NCBI RefSeq assembly: GCF_021390175.1
Contig: NZ_CP090004.1
Span: 1,488,001-1,552,000, forward strand
Length of the DNA: 64,000 nucleotides
Direction of reading: 5' to 3'
Origin: Flagellimonas sp. HMM57
GTDB taxonomy: Bacteria > Bacteroidota > Bacteroidia > Flavobacteriales > Flavobacteriaceae
Shown: piece by piece, positions 25,240 to 36,535 of the stretch
Layout of the letters: every line of letters begins with the position of its first letter
Numbering within the stretch: the stretch's first letter is position 1
Translations under genes and position numbers: made by a program
Notes under the pieces: generated by a model
Database searches by the model: none
The model's input: the letters and a program-made list of their open reading frames with translations, nothing else
Told to the model about the DNA's origin: nothing

Positions 25240-26790
25240 CTATTTGAAGTTCACTTTAACCAGCTGTTTTTTGTTCCCTCGTTTTGCATAGAAGAGCATT
25301 TTTTTCTCATCTATATCTTTTAAAGGTTTTGAGACCATTAACGGTAAGCGTGCCTCTTGATTATCTATTATCTTTTCATAATCCATAACCCCATTTTCAT
25401 CCAATGAAATCATGAAGACGTTCCTGTTTCTGCTTAGACCTTGCTTAAAAATAAGACGTTCATTATTGATAAGCTGTGGATTTTCTGAAGCCGTACAGAT
25501 AAAGAAATACGTCTTTCCATCTTTGGAATACGAACTGTAGGAAGCATAAGCACCATCACCTTGGGTCACCTCTGCTTTGTTAATGTTTCGTGCCCACGCC
25601 AGATCGCCATTGGTCTTTAACTTGGCGCTTACAATATCATTATGATGGTATCGCTCCACTTTTACCCGTTGTCCCGCACCCGTAGCTTGTATGCTGTTGG
25701 TGACAAAGTATTCTTCGGCATTAAAAAAGATTTCGCTTTGCGGTGTCACCTCCACTCCCTTAAAAACGAGGTTCTTGATGACCTTGTCCTCATCCCTTCC
25801 AAACTTGTCTTCCATAAACTGTTGGGAGAACGGATTGTATTTTTTTGTGTTGATGGTAAGGGTAGTCGGATTTACATCAAAATAGGCAATTCCATTGTAT
25901 CGATTATCCTTTCTATCCGCATAAAAACCTGTACAGACCAGTCTGTCATTCAAAATTATTGGAAACAAACTCTCCGAATATTTTCCGGGGTCATCAAAGG
26001 ATTGGGTTTGGCTTCCTCCTTTAGAAACTTTCACCAATTCATATTGAAACTTTCGTTCTTCGACCCGAAAACGCTTCTTTTTAAAGTATGCCTTCCCAAC
26101 GATATAGGCAGTCTGTAAATTTTTTGAAAAGGCTACGTTTTCAAAGGCATAGTTTTTCTCCTCGATCTCATAGGAAAAGTCATGTTCAAACTTTTTGTTC
26201 AACGCTGTATCGTACATATGGATAATATGCTTGTTACTTTTCCCTTTCTTGTGGTGGGTACTGATAATAAAACCTGTCTTCTCTTGATTAAAGAGTATCG
26301 CCGTTGAAAACCCATTGGAAAAATTACGGTTGTAATAATTCTTGCCCACAGGGTTTCTAACTTCTTCAGAAGAAATTGAAAGTAGCTTTTGTGGCCTAAA
26401 ATTGATATCGATTATCGGGGTCCTATGAATCCAGTACTCATATTGGCCCGTTCCATAATTGTAGTTCAGAAACAAAAGGTTTAGCTGTCCGTTGGTCAAA
26501 AAACCATCTATAAAGTCCAAGCCTTTGAGTTTGTAATTGTATTCAGAAATCAATTCTAGGTCGCTATTGTAATGTTCTATCAAATAACCCTTTGGTTTTA
26601 GGATCATTCCCTGGAAATAGCCTCGAACCAAAATATAGCCACCTTCTCCATCTTCTTCAATGGTGAGCAGGTTTGAATAACGGTGCCTGTCATTGAACTT
26701 TTCTCCAAAATCATAGGAAACGGGCATCTTCTGGGCATACCCGAGTACTCCCACTAAAAGGAGGCATAGTACTACTAGCTGTTTCGTCAT
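25240..26790 (-). CDS. Exported protein of unknown function, 516 residues
   Basis: The signal peptide MTKQLVVLCLLLVGVLGYAQ is followed by a mature part rich in beta strands and aromatic residues, with repeated patterns such as GGYILVRGYFQG and DRLVCTGFYAD that suggest a beta-propeller. No conserved catalytic motif or sorting domain is recognised. It lies 27 bp downstream of the enoyl-CoA hydratase gene on the same strand and may be co-transcribed with it, although a shared role is not obvious. Confidence 0.7.
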   Translation of the reverse strand: MTKQLVVLCLLLVGVLGYAQKMPVSYDFGEKFNDRHRYSNLLTIEEDGEGGYILVRGYFQGMILKPKGYLIEHYNSDLELISEYNYKLKGLDFIDGFLTNGQLNLLFLNYNYGTGQYEYWIHRTPIIDINFRPQKLLSISSEEVRNPVGKNYYNRNFSNGFSTAILFNQEKTGFIISTHHKKGKSNKHIIHMYDTALNKKFEHDFSYEIEEKNYAFENVAFSKNLQTAYIVGKAYFKKKRFRVEERKFQYELVKVSKGGSQTQSFDDPGKYSESLFPIILNDRLVCTGFYADRKDNRYNGIAYFDVNPTTLTINTKKYNPFSQQFMEDKFGRDEDKVIKNLVFKGVEVTPQSEIFFNAEEYFVTNSIQATGAGQRVKVERYHHNDIVSAKLKTNGDLAWARNINKAEVTQGDGAYASYSSYSKDGKTYFFICTASENPQLINNERLIFKQGLSRNRNVFMISLDENGVMDYEKIIDNQEARLPLMVSKPLKDIDEKKMLFYAKRGNKKQLVKVNFK

Positions 26791-26817
26791 AATCGTCTGG
26801 TTGGGTTAAACCAAAGG

Positions 26818-27600
26818 TTACGATCCAGGGAAATCGGCTTTTCGTTTTTCAAGAAAGGCAGTAGTACCTTCTTTAAAGTCGTTGGTGCCGAAACACGCTC
26901 CAAAAGCATCGATTTCTATGGCATAACCATTTTCATCATACTTAAAACCTGCATTTATGGCATTTATTGCATATTTTATCGCCACAGTGGAGTTATTCGA
27001 TATCTTGCTCGCAATTTTAAGAGAAAGTGGCAATAATTCTTCTTGAGGCACTACATGATTGACCAATCCGTAGCCAAGAGCTTTTTCGGCATCGATCATT
27101 CCTGCCGTCATGATAATTTCCATCGCTCTTCCTTTTCCTATAAGTTGGGGCAAGCGCTGGGTTCCTCCATAACCGGGAATTACTCCCAAAGAAACCTCTG
27201 GCAATCCCATTTTGGCATTGGTGCTTGCTATTCTAAAATGACAAGACATGGCCAGTTCCAATCCCCCTCCCAACGCAAACCCATTGACCGCGGCTATTAC
27301 CGGTGTGGATAGATTTTCCACAAAATCAAAAAGTATTCGTTGCCCTTCCGCAGCTAATTTTCCACCTTCCGCTACCGAGAAATCAGCGAACTCAGATATA
27401 TCCGCTCCAGCTACAAATGCTTTTTCGCCTGTGCCGGTTATCACAATTACCTTTATTTCTTTATCATCGTCCAGTTCTTTGAAGGCTGTATGGAGCTCTT
27501 CGATAGTCCTTTTATTAAGTGCATTCAGTTTTTTAGGCCGATTTATAGTGATTGTTGCAATCTTGTTTTCTTCTTCGATATAGATGTTTTCGTAATTCAT
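26818..27600 (-). CDS. Enoyl-CoA hydratase (crotonase family)
   Basis: A 260-residue enzyme that hydrates trans-2-enoyl-CoA in fatty-acid beta-oxidation. The oxyanion-hole and catalytic regions are intact: FVAGADISEF (about 62-71), FALGGGLELAM with E115, and LPEVSLGVIPGYGGTQRLP with E135. Both catalytic glutamates of true hydratases are present, which argues against an isomerase-only member. The gene stands next to the 516-residue exported protein. No other beta-oxidation gene is in the window. Confidence 0.92.
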   Translation of the reverse strand: MNYENIYIEEENKIATITINRPKKLNALNKRTIEELHTAFKELDDDKEIKVIVITGTGEKAFVAGADISEFADFSVAEGGKLAAEGQRILFDFVENLSTPVIAAVNGFALGGGLELAMSCHFRIASTNAKMGLPEVSLGVIPGYGGTQRLPQLIGKGRAMEIIMTAGMIDAEKALGYGLVNHVVPQEELLPLSLKIASKISNNSTVAIKYAINAINAGFKYDENGYAIEIDAFGACFGTNDFKEGTTAFLEKRKADFPGS

Positions 27601-27823
27601 TTTGATGCTATTTTAAGTATAAAATGATGATATAAATTATAGTAAAATTAATCCTTTCCATACATTGATAATTGTTAAACTTGAAGCATTTTCCTGAATT
27701 TGTTTCAAGGTCAGGTTATAGATTATCGCTTCAGGTTTTATAGGGAGCTATAATGAGTTCACCATTACATTGAAAGACCATTATGAAAACATGTAAAGGT
27801 TCGAAAGGTTTTTAAAGCTACTT

Positions 27824-29272
27824 TTATTCTTTTGGGAATTTTACGGTAAAAACAGTTCCTTTATTGACCTGTGAAGTAAATTGAATTGTTCCATTGTAGT
27901 TTTCGACAATATTTTTAACCATCCCCAAGCCAAGCCCCATACCACTTGTTTTAGAGGTAAACTTTGGCTCAAATATCTTTTCCTTGAACTCGTCTGCTAT
28001 TCCGATACCGTTATCGGCGACTGAGATTTTTACATGGCCCCCTTCAGATGCAACTGTTACCAGAATACGTGGAGATCCTACCTCTGGAACTGCTTGGATA
28101 GCATTCTTGACCAAATTAGTGACCACCCGAATCAATTGTGTGCGATCTAGTTTGGCAATGATTTCCTTTTCGTCGGTTAGAAAATGAATGTAATCTTCAT
28201 TAAAGATGTCCAAAGCCAACTTCACGATTTTCACCACATTCAGTGTTTCGTTCTGTTGAGCCGGCATCTTGGCAAAGTTGGAAAAAGCAGAGGCTATATT
28301 GCTCATGGTGTCTATCTGCTGAATCAAGGTTTTTGAAAACTCTTTTACTTTCAATTCAGCCTTAGGATCATTAGGGTCAAACTTGCGTTCAAAGCTCTGT
28401 ACGGTAAGTCTTAACGGTGTCAATGGGTTTTTGATTTCGTGGGCCACTTGTTTTGCCATTTCTCGCCATGCCTGTTCCCGTTCGCTACGTGCCAACTTTA
28501 CGGCACTTTCTTCCAATTCATCAATCATTCCATTGTAGGAGTCTACTAACTTTCCAATTTCTTCAGTGGTATCCTTTATAAAGATTTTTTCATTCCGTTT
28601 TGTCAAATCTGTCAACGCCATCATTTCAGAAACCGTCTGCAACGAACGGGTGATATATTTTGAAATAAAATAAGCCAAGATAATTGCCGAAAGCAGCATT
28701 AACAGATACACTCCGCCCAAGCGAAATAAAAATTCCCTAAGTTCCATATTGTTAAAGGAGTTGTCCTCAAAATAGGGAAGATTCATTATGCCGATGGGCT
28801 TAAACTTGGTATCATTGATATAGGTATAAGAAGCTTTATAGTTATCCCCAGCAGCAGATTTTTCTTCTACATATCGTTTATCCGCGCTCATACTTAGACT
28901 ATTCAGAACTTCGGCATCCAAACAATTTGACACGGAGTCTATTTCAAAACTGGGACGAGAACTTCGTATCAATGTTCCATCAAGGTCATAGATATTGAAA
29001 GATACATTTTGCACATCTGCTATCTTATAAATCTCGTTCTTAAAAATATGCTGAAGGTTTTCGGTAATCTCAGGGTACGTGGTTTCCTTAAGCACATAAG
29101 CGATGCTTTGAAGAATCTGTTCTTCCTTCCGTTCCAGTCTATTTTCGTGATAATCTCTGCTCTGTTCTTGATATTGATAAAGCGTTACCCCAGCTATGAG
29201 TACAGATGCTATGAGCACCAATAATATCATTGTGAAGAAAATACGGGACCGTAACGATAACTTTTTGAACAA
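27824..29272 (-). CDS. NtrY-like sensor histidine kinase without a nearby regulator
   Basis: A 482-residue membrane kinase. Two membrane segments (about 10-32 and 184-205) enclose a periplasmic sensor of about 150 residues. A HAMP domain (about 206-258) is followed by the HisKA domain with H278 in AKQVAHEIKNPLTPLRL and by an HATPase domain with NLVKNAIQAV and VADNGIGI. The PLTPLRL pattern is that of the NtrY group. No response regulator gene lies within several kilobases, so it is an orphan here. The signal sensed is unknown. Confidence 0.9.
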   Translation of the reverse strand: MFKKLSLRSRIFFTMILLVLIASVLIAGVTLYQYQEQSRDYHENRLERKEEQILQSIAYVLKETTYPEITENLQHIFKNEIYKIADVQNVSFNIYDLDGTLIRSSRPSFEIDSVSNCLDAEVLNSLSMSADKRYVEEKSAAGDNYKASYTYINDTKFKPIGIMNLPYFEDNSFNNMELREFLFRLGGVYLLMLLSAIILAYFISKYITRSLQTVSEMMALTDLTKRNEKIFIKDTTEEIGKLVDSYNGMIDELEESAVKLARSEREQAWREMAKQVAHEIKNPLTPLRLTVQSFERKFDPNDPKAELKVKEFSKTLIQQIDTMSNIASAFSNFAKMPAQQNETLNVVKIVKLALDIFNEDYIHFLTDEKEIIAKLDRTQLIRVVTNLVKNAIQAVPEVGSPRILVTVASEGGHVKISVADNGIGIADEFKEKIFEPKFTSKTSGMGLGLGMVKNIVENYNGTIQFTSQVNKGTVFTVKFPKE

Positions 29273-29424
29273 TTCGCGCTGAATTTGGACTTAAAGTTAG
29301 CAATAATCGAACCAGACTCAAACTTAAAACTCAAATACAAATTCAAGTTCAAATCTATGCTTGATTATAATCTCTTTGTTTCCAATTATTGCTTAAGGCT
29401 TTACGCTTACAGCTTTTATACTTG

Positions 29425-29973
29425 TCAAGCATTCGGATTCTTATCCCTTACACGCTTGTACAATCGAATTCCCAACATGAGAAGTATGGCCAACACAAAA
29501 ATTCCAATCACTCCATAAATCCAATTGAAAGCATTCTTTAAGACCACTAAAAAAACTACCGCGAAAAGAATAAGTGTAGATCCCTCATTCCAGATACGCA
29601 TAAAGCGGGAAGTATATTTTACCTCATCCCGCTGCAATTGTTTGAAGATTTGATGGCATTTTCCGTGATACACAAATAAAAGAAGGACAAATAACAGCTT
29701 TACATGCATCCATCCTTGCTGAAGCCAGACCGGCATTAAAAATAACAGCCAGATGGCAAAAATAGTACACAAGACGGCAGACGGCCATGTGATGATATAC
29801 CAAAGTCTCTTGGTCATCAACTTTAATTGGTCGGCAAGAATCTCCTTTTCAGGTGATGGTTTTTGCCATGCTTCAATATGATAGATAAACAATCGAGGAA
29901 TATAAAACAGCCCCGCAAACCAGGTAACCACAAAAATGAGATGCAATGCTTTTATATAATTGTAATATTCCAC
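29425..29973 (-). CDS. hemJ: Protoporphyrinogen IX oxidase, HemJ type (CopD-like)
   Basis: A 182-residue membrane protein with five hydrophobic segments. The HemJ hallmark histidine H11 (KALHLIFVVTWFAGLFYIPRL has H11 and the WFAGLFY motif) and H32 in FIYHIEAW are present. HemJ oxidises protoporphyrinogen IX to protoporphyrin IX, the step before HemH; it would thus fill the gap between hemF (55857) and hemH (47131) in this window. CopD-family copper import is the alternative reading of the fold, but the WFAGLFYxPRLF pattern favours HemJ. Confidence 0.83.
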   Translation of the reverse strand: MEYYNYIKALHLIFVVTWFAGLFYIPRLFIYHIEAWQKPSPEKEILADQLKLMTKRLWYIITWPSAVLCTIFAIWLLFLMPVWLQQGWMHVKLLFVLLLFVYHGKCHQIFKQLQRDEVKYTSRFMRIWNEGSTLILFAVVFLVVLKNAFNWIYGVIGIFVLAILLMLGIRLYKRVRDKNPNA

Positions 29974-30056
29974 TTTTAGGTAAAAGGAGTTAAGGGCAAA
30001 GGTAAAAAGAAGAGAAGCAAGACCCTTTACTTTTAGCCCAAAACCTTATTTGCTTT

Positions 30057-33000
30057 TTAAAGTTGTATAGCTCCAATTCCTGCTTCCCATAATTTTTTGT
30101 TGAAGGCTGGAATCTTTACATTTTCAAATGCTTTTCCTCTTTGTTTAAATCCTTTCCATTGCTCATCCAATTCTTTTCTACGATCAATTGAAGATTTGTT
30201 GACTCTTGGCAAGGTGCTATTGGTTGCGTTTATCAAAAATAGATATTCCGCGGTAAACTTGTTTGGAAAATTCTCTACATCATCGTATGCTTTTGACTTT
30301 CGCTGCACCATCTCTTTGTCCCAAGTATCCAACTCATCCATCAATGCTTTGCCCTCTTTCTTTAGTGATTCGTCCTTTACTTTTTTGAGTACCTCTTTCA
30401 GTTTATTCTTGGCATTGAAAAGCGTGTTCACCATAGTATGCATCTCGGTCAGATTGGCTTCAGTCTCCGTCATGAAAACATCAAATGCCTTGTATTGCTC
30501 GGGTTTGATATTGTATTTAGGTAGCTCTTTGATTATCCCTTTGGTTTCCAAAATGGTGTTGTCAACTTTGAGCTTAATCGTATACGTACCTGGAATGGCA
30601 CGATGCCCTCTGTAATTGGCTTCAATGTAAGTATCCTTCACGCCAGGCATTATTTTGTGTCCCATATTCCATACAAAACGGTTGAGGCCTTCTTTTTTGT
30701 CAAGCTTTGGGGCAGGTGGCGGCCCGCCATCATATTTCTTATAGTTCGCATCCTTTTTTGATGAAAATGAATTGACTTGTTTTCCGTTAGTGTCAAAAAT
30801 CTCCATACTAATTTCGGTAGAATCCAATTTGGGCAACTCATAGTACAACACCAATCCATTCGCCGGATTTACTCCAGTAAAAGCTTGACTTCCTTTAAAT
30901 TTAGCAGAATTACCGTTCAATACACTACCCCAAGATGCGTTGTAGGCAGGTTCAGGCTCATACAGCTTTGCCACTTTTTGAGGTTTATCATACCCTTTAA
31001 GCAATCCTAAATCATCCAAAATCCAAAAAGACCGACCTGAAGTAGCCACAATCAAATCCCCTTGATGGACCATTAAATCCAATATTGGGGTTTTTGGCAG
31101 ATTCAATTGGAACGATTCCCAATTCTGACCTCCGTTCCAAGAAATATACATTCCTTTTTCCGTTCCCGCGTACAATAGATTCTTTCTGTCCTTGTCCTCG
31201 CGAACCACTCTGGTAAATGAACCGTCAGGAATTCCGGAACTGATGTTGGTCCAGCTTTTTCCATAATTGGTGGACTTGTATATGGCCGGTGTATGATCAT
31301 TGAATTTATACCGTGTGGTTGCAATGTAAACCGTTGCAGGATCGTGAGGCGATACTTCGATGGCATTGATCAGACATTCCTGCAATCCTTTTGGAGTGAC
31401 ATTTTCCCAGGTTTCACCTCCGTTTTTTGTGATGTGTACCAATCCATCATCGCTTCCTGTATAAAAAACATCCTTTTCATGAGGTGACTCTATCATGTAC
31501 GCAATGGTTCCATAATTTTCTGCACCTACAGCCTCGTTGGTGTAGGGTCTGCCCCCTTCTCCTTGCTTGTCATCTTGGTTTCGGGTCAAATCTGGGGAAA
31601 TCTCTTCCCAGGTCACTCCATTATCCCTTGTTCTAAGCACCAATTGCGCACAATGATAAAAGGTGCCGGGTTCATGCTTGGACCAAATAATGGGAGCATT
31701 CCAATTGTAGAGATACTTCATATCCCTTGCGGCACGTCCCAAATATTGAATAGGAGAAGCCATAACCTTGGTAGAGGCCTTGGTATGGGTATCCAATAAA
31801 TTGATGGTCCCCAAATAGCTGCCACCCATAACGTATCTAGGGTTATCCGGATCAAATGCCAAGAAAGCACTTTCCCCTCCTGCGGAATAGCTCCAATCTT
31901 CCCTGCTGATACTTCGTCTCCCTATAGAAAGACTGGCAATCTTTACCGAAGTGTTATCCTGCTGACCCCCATAGATATTGTATGGAAAAAGGTTATCTGC
32001 ATTAATACGATAAAATTGAGCGGTAGGCATTATAGCCTGGGTTGACCAGCTTTTGCCATAATTGAAGCTGATTGCAGCACCTCCATCATTGGCTATTACC
32101 ATATTATTCGAGTTATTCGGATTAATCCATAGGTCGTGATAATCCCCATGAGTACCAGAAAGTCTACTCCATGTCTTTCCACCATCAATAGAGCGCAAAG
32201 CAGGAGCGCTTAATACGTAAACCACATTTTCATTGTTGGGGTCCGTAAACACTTCTGTGTAATACCAAGCCCTTTGCGTTAAACGATTGTCACCACTTAC
32301 CATACTCCAGCTTTCACCAGCATTATTGGAAACAAAAAGTCCTCCTTTGTCCGCGTTGGAATCACTTTCCACCAGTGCAAAAACTTTATTTGAATTTGCA
32401 GGGCTCACGGATATCGCCATCTTTCCCTTTTCCTTTGGAAGCCCTTTTTCAATCTTCTTCCAAGTTTCCCCACCATCCACTGATTTGTAGACGCCACTGC
32501 CTCCACCTCCACTTATCACAACTTCGGGTTTGCGTTGATGTTCCCACATGGTGGCATAGAGTATATCGGGAAAATTGGCATCCATGGAAAGCTCTGAACA
32601 GCCAGTGAGATTGTTTACAAACAATACATTCTTCCAAGTCTTTCCGCCATCGGTAGTTTTAAAAATTCCCCTTTCTTTATTTGGGCCGTACAATGCTCCT
32701 TGAGCAGCTACGAATACAATGTCGGGATTGGTTGGGTGGATCACGATCCTTGCGATATGCTGCGTTTCTTTCAAACCAATATGTTGCCATGTTTTCCCAG
32801 CATCAATGGATTTATAGACGCCATCTCCGTAGGACGTCATTACACCACGAGGAGCATGCTCTCCCATTCCCACATACACTATGTTGGTACTGGATTGGGA
32901 AACAGCAACCGCCCCAACAGAGCCCATTTCAAAAAAACCATCGGAAATATTGTTCCAGTGCTGACCTGCATCGGTAGTTTTCCAAAGGCCACCTCCTGTT

Positions 33001-33173
33001 GTTCCCATATAATAGGTCATGGCATCGCCTACAACCCCGGTGGCGCAAACAGAGCGTCCACCCCTGAAGGGACCAATATTTCTGTACTTAACTGGTTTAA
33101 AGTATTCTTCAGCTGTTTGCGCAAAAGAAGTAGCCCCAAGAATTAGGGCTACTACACACATAATATTTTTCAT
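30057..33173 (-). CDS. Large exported Asp-box (sortilin/VPS10-like) beta-propeller protein, copy 2
   Basis: 1038 residues with a signal peptide ([19 protein letters not shown]). About ten Asp-box repeats of the BNR type are visible, such as [36 protein letters not shown] and RSIDGGKTW. This indicates a seven- to ten-bladed propeller like the sortilin N-terminal domain, over about residues 25-720. A linker and C-terminal beta and helical part (about 720-1038) follow. No sorting domain or catalytic glycosidase residues are evident. It is a tandem paralogue of the 33182 gene, separated by only 8 bp, so both are on one transcript. The ligand is unknown. Confidence 0.85.
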   Translation of the reverse strand: MKNIMCVVALILGATSFAQTAEEYFKPVKYRNIGPFRGGRSVCATGVVGDAMTYYMGTTGGGLWKTTDAGQHWNNISDGFFEMGSVGAVAVSQSSTNIVYVGMGEHAPRGVMTSYGDGVYKSIDAGKTWQHIGLKETQHIARIVIHPTNPDIVFVAAQGALYGPNKERGIFKTTDGGKTWKNVLFVNNLTGCSELSMDANFPDILYATMWEHQRKPEVVISGGGGSGVYKSVDGGETWKKIEKGLPKEKGKMAISVSPANSNKVFALVESDSNADKGGLFVSNNAGESWSMVSGDNRLTQRAWYYTEVFTDPNNENVVYVLSAPALRSIDGGKTWSRLSGTHGDYHDLWINPNNSNNMVIANDGGAAISFNYGKSWSTQAIMPTAQFYRINADNLFPYNIYGGQQDNTSVKIASLSIGRRSISREDWSYSAGGESAFLAFDPDNPRYVMGGSYLGTINLLDTHTKASTKVMASPIQYLGRAARDMKYLYNWNAPIIWSKHEPGTFYHCAQLVLRTRDNGVTWEEISPDLTRNQDDKQGEGGRPYTNEAVGAENYGTIAYMIESPHEKDVFYTGSDDGLVHITKNGGETWENVTPKGLQECLINAIEVSPHDPATVYIATTRYKFNDHTPAIYKSTNYGKSWTNISSGIPDGSFTRVVREDKDRKNLLYAGTEKGMYISWNGGQNWESFQLNLPKTPILDLMVHQGDLIVATSGRSFWILDDLGLLKGYDKPQKVAKLYEPEPAYNASWGSVLNGNSAKFKGSQAFTGVNPANGLVLYYELPKLDSTEISMEIFDTNGKQVNSFSSKKDANYKKYDGGPPPAPKLDKKEGLNRFVWNMGHKIMPGVKDTYIEANYRGHRAIPGTYTIKLKVDNTILETKGIIKELPKYNIKPEQYKAFDVFMTETEANLTEMHTMVNTLFNAKNKLKEVLKKVKDESLKKEGKALMDELDTWDKEMVQRKSKAYDDVENFPNKFTAEYLFLINATNSTLPRVNKSSIDRRKELDEQWKGFKQRGKAFENVKIPAFNKKLWEAGIGAIQL

Positions 33174-33181
33174 AGCGTTGG

Positions 33182-36100
33182 TTATTCTTCTATACTTAAG
33201 TACTCCAAACCTAGTTGATTAAACTCCACATTAAATGCCTTCATCTCATCATCGACTAGTTTATCGAAAGTGGTTAATTGCGTATTGATCTTTGTGGTCA
33301 TTTCATTCTTCACAGCTATATCTTGGGCCGTAGGCGGAAAGTCATCAATTGAAACCAAACTATTTAAATGCCCAAGCTTATTGGTCAATCGTATCGGGAA
33401 ATTCAACGGGTCTTGGTTACTTCTATTTTTGGTTTGGTACAAGGCCTTTTCAATCTTACCAAAATTCTCTTTCATTTTTTCCGCCTTCTCCACCAAGTCT
33501 TTGGTCTGTTCGTTGCCCTTATATTGTTTGGTAAAGACATCTAACTTTGTATTGATTTTTCTGATTTTCTTAATCGATTTATGTGCTCGGTCAATAGTTC
33601 TATTGATATCCGATATAAAATCATACTGTTTTTGCATATCGGCTACAGAAACCTCAGCTCTAGGATCCGGAATAATCTTGAACTCTTTGGATTGCTCTGA
33701 ACCGTTTACATTTAATGAGACCTTATAAGTTCCTGGTACTGCTTTTGCTCCACTAAAATTGGCCCACCAGAAAATCATCCCTTTCAATTTTTCGGCTCCT
33801 TTGCCTCGTGTGTCCCAAACATGGGTATTCCCGCCTTTTTCAACTTTTAGCTTTTTATCCTTATCCTTGGAAAAATTGCTGAACGTAGCTAACGTATCCC
33901 CAGATTTGGAAAAATATGTTAGACTGATGCTGTCTTTTTCACTCATATTCTTAAGATAAAAGTGAGTAATAACACCATTGGGATGATTTTGCCCTTCTGT
34001 CTTGGATGGCTCTTTGGCAGCTCTTCCTTTGGTACGATAGCTATCTTTGGGTCGGTATAATTTTATGTTGGCACTTTTGTCAGAAGCTTCCAATTGATGA
34101 AGTACCGTTAAGTCATCAATGATCCATAAACTTCTTCCTTGGGTCGCTACAATAAGGTTATTGTCTTTTAATGCCAAATCGGTTATTGGAACGATGGGCA
34201 GGTTTAGCTGGAACGGACTCCAATTGCTTCCATCATCAAAAGAAACATACATCCCAGTTTCGGTTCCCGCGTAAAGCAATCCTTTTCTTTTTGGATCTTC
34301 TCTAACCACTCTGGTAAAATGTTCATCAGGAATACCGTTGGTAATTTTAGACCATGTTTTTCCATAATCAGTGGTTTTGTAGAGATAGGGTTTAAAATCA
34401 CCTAATTTGTATCGAGTTGCCGCTACATAGCAAGTGCCTTCATCAAAAACTGAAGGTTCTATGCTGTTGATCATATTCCATTCTGGCATTCCCGAAGGCG
34501 TAACATTTTCCCAGTTTTGTCCCCCATCTTTGGAGACATGAACCAATCCATCATCACTTCCAACCCAAAGCAAACCTTCCTTTAAGGGGCTTTCATTGGC
34601 CGCAAAAATGGTACAGTAATATTCTACACCCGTATTGTCCTGAGTAATGGGGCCTCCACTGGACACCAATTTTGTTGGATCATTGCGCGTTAAATCATCG
34701 CTCAATAGTTCCCAGCTTTGCCCTTCGTTTGTACTCATATGCACATGATTCGAAAACGTATACAGTTTTTTGGGATTATGTTTGCTGAACATGATGGGGA
34801 AGTTCCATTGAAAACGGTATTTCATGCCTTCGGCGCCATACCCCATTGGATTATCTGGCCATACGTTAATACCCCTAACCGTTCCTGTTTTATGGTTAAC
34901 CCTAGTCAAGAAGCCACCATAACTTCCTCCATATACAATATCATTATTGTTTGGGTCTACAGCAATATGGGCCGATTCACCTCCTGCGGTAGATTCCCAA
35001 TCGTCTTCACCTATACTACCGTCATCGCTACGATGATTTACACGCAACGTAGAATTGTCTTGCTGAGCTACATAAATACGATATGGATGTGAATTATCTG
35101 TGGTCACTCGATAATACTGTGCCGTTGGTTGGTTGTAGTATGTGCTCCAGGTCTCCCCACCATCGTAGGAAACTTGTGCACCTCCATCATCCCCAATAAT
35201 CATTCGTTTGGAATTTTCTGGGGCAATCCAAAGATCATGATGATCGCCATGCGGCGCATTGAAGGTATTGAAACTTTTACCTCCATCTGTTGATTTATGG
35301 TAGCGCACATTTAAAACATAAACAATATTTTCATCTTCGGTATCGGCATAAACCCGAGTATAGTACCAGGCACGTTGTCTCAATTTGCGTTCGCTATTGA
35401 CCAGAGCCCATTTTTTACCTCCATCTTCAGAGCGATACAAACCTCCCTTTTCCTTGTTTTCAACAATGGCCCAGACCCGCTCGCTGTTTTTTGGAGAAAC
35501 CGTGACTCCAATGATTCCAAGGGTATCTTTAGGAAAGCCTTCGTTCTTAGAGATTTCCGTCCAAGTTTCACCACTATCTGTACTTTTCCATAATCCTGAA
35601 CCATCTCCACCACTGCTCAAACTATATGGAGTACGTTTTGCACGCCATGAAGAAGCATATAAAATACGGGGATTGTTCGGGTCTAAGGTCAAATCAACAA
35701 AACCTGATTGTTCGTTGACAAATAATTTTTTGCTCCATGTTTTTCCACCATCCGTACTCTTATAAATGCCACGATCTTGTGTGGGCTTATAAATATTGCC
35801 CAATACCGCAGCATATATGATGTTATGGTCTTTTGGGTGAATGCGGATACGTGGCACATGACGACTATTCTTTAGTCCGGCTGATTTCCATGTTTTCCCG
35901 CCATCTTCAGTTTTCCAAATACCATAGCCAGAAGATACGTTTCCACGAAGAGTTTTTTCACCACCTCCAACATAAAGCACGTTGGGGTCACTTTGGGCCA
36001 CTTCAACAGCTCCGATACTACCTCCAAAATAACCATCGGAAATATTCTCCCATGTACGTCCACCATCAAGGGTTTTCCATACACCGCCGCCTGCAGCACC

Positions 36101-36319
36101 AAAATAAAATAGGTTGGGCTCACCAGGCACTCCGGTCACAGCAGCCGAACGCCCACCACGGTGCGGTCCAATAGATCTATACTCCAAACTGGAATATAGC
36201 TCTTGCGGATAAGCAGTTTTAACGGTTGATGATTTCTTTTTTCGTTGGGATTGTGCAGATGTGCAGAATAGCGTAAATACCAGCAATAGGGTGCCAGCTC
36301 TGGAAAGCAGTTGTTTCAT
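33182..36319 (-). CDS. Large exported Asp-box (sortilin/VPS10-like) beta-propeller protein, copy 1
   Basis: 1045 residues with a signal peptide ending near SAQSQ. Asp-box repeats include [36 protein letters not shown] and VSKDGGQNW. The start of the mature part ([12 protein letters not shown]) matches that of the neighbouring paralogue ([12 protein letters not shown]). The C-terminal 300 residues include a helical, lysine-rich segment. It is the first gene of the pair on the minus strand. Proteins of this family are widespread in Bacteroidota and are often annotated as glycosyl hydrolases, but no active site can be pointed out; a binding or protease-linked role is equally possible. Confidence 0.85.
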   Translation of the reverse strand: MKQLLSRAGTLLLVFTLFCTSAQSQRKKKSSTVKTAYPQELYSSLEYRSIGPHRGGRSAAVTGVPGEPNLFYFGAAGGGVWKTLDGGRTWENISDGYFGGSIGAVEVAQSDPNVLYVGGGEKTLRGNVSSGYGIWKTEDGGKTWKSAGLKNSRHVPRIRIHPKDHNIIYAAVLGNIYKPTQDRGIYKSTDGGKTWSKKLFVNEQSGFVDLTLDPNNPRILYASSWRAKRTPYSLSSGGDGSGLWKSTDSGETWTEISKNEGFPKDTLGIIGVTVSPKNSERVWAIVENKEKGGLYRSEDGGKKWALVNSERKLRQRAWYYTRVYADTEDENIVYVLNVRYHKSTDGGKSFNTFNAPHGDHHDLWIAPENSKRMIIGDDGGAQVSYDGGETWSTYYNQPTAQYYRVTTDNSHPYRIYVAQQDNSTLRVNHRSDDGSIGEDDWESTAGGESAHIAVDPNNNDIVYGGSYGGFLTRVNHKTGTVRGINVWPDNPMGYGAEGMKYRFQWNFPIMFSKHNPKKLYTFSNHVHMSTNEGQSWELLSDDLTRNDPTKLVSSGGPITQDNTGVEYYCTIFAANESPLKEGLLWVGSDDGLVHVSKDGGQNWENVTPSGMPEWNMINSIEPSVFDEGTCYVAATRYKLGDFKPYLYKTTDYGKTWSKITNGIPDEHFTRVVREDPKRKGLLYAGTETGMYVSFDDGSNWSPFQLNLPIVPITDLALKDNNLIVATQGRSLWIIDDLTVLHQLEASDKSANIKLYRPKDSYRTKGRAAKEPSKTEGQNHPNGVITHFYLKNMSEKDSISLTYFSKSGDTLATFSNFSKDKDKKLKVEKGGNTHVWDTRGKGAEKLKGMIFWWANFSGAKAVPGTYKVSLNVNGSEQSKEFKIIPDPRAEVSVADMQKQYDFISDINRTIDRAHKSIKKIRKINTKLDVFTKQYKGNEQTKDLVEKAEKMKENFGKIEKALYQTKNRSNQDPLNFPIRLTNKLGHLNSLVSIDDFPPTAQDIAVKNEMTTKINTQLTTFDKLVDDEMKAFNVEFNQLGLEYLSIEE

Positions 36320-36535
36320 TTTTTGTGTTGTATTAGTCAGTACTAAAAGTAAGGAAAAACCCAGAAATGTAAACAGTTAAGTTGTTACTAAAAAGGAGAT
36401 TAACTATTTTGAAATTTTTGAGAACATAAAAAGACCTTAAAACAGTTCAAAAATTGATGACCAAACATTGTAATAGAGTCATCAAATTCTCCGAAATTGA
36501 AATCGCTATTTTTACATAAAGACCAGATTAATTCC

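Noticed and set aside
30097..30615. 172-residue antisense ORF in the Asp-box gene
   Set aside because: Shadow ORF; composition is rich in Ser/Phe/Leu as expected for antisense of a lysine/glutamate-rich frame.
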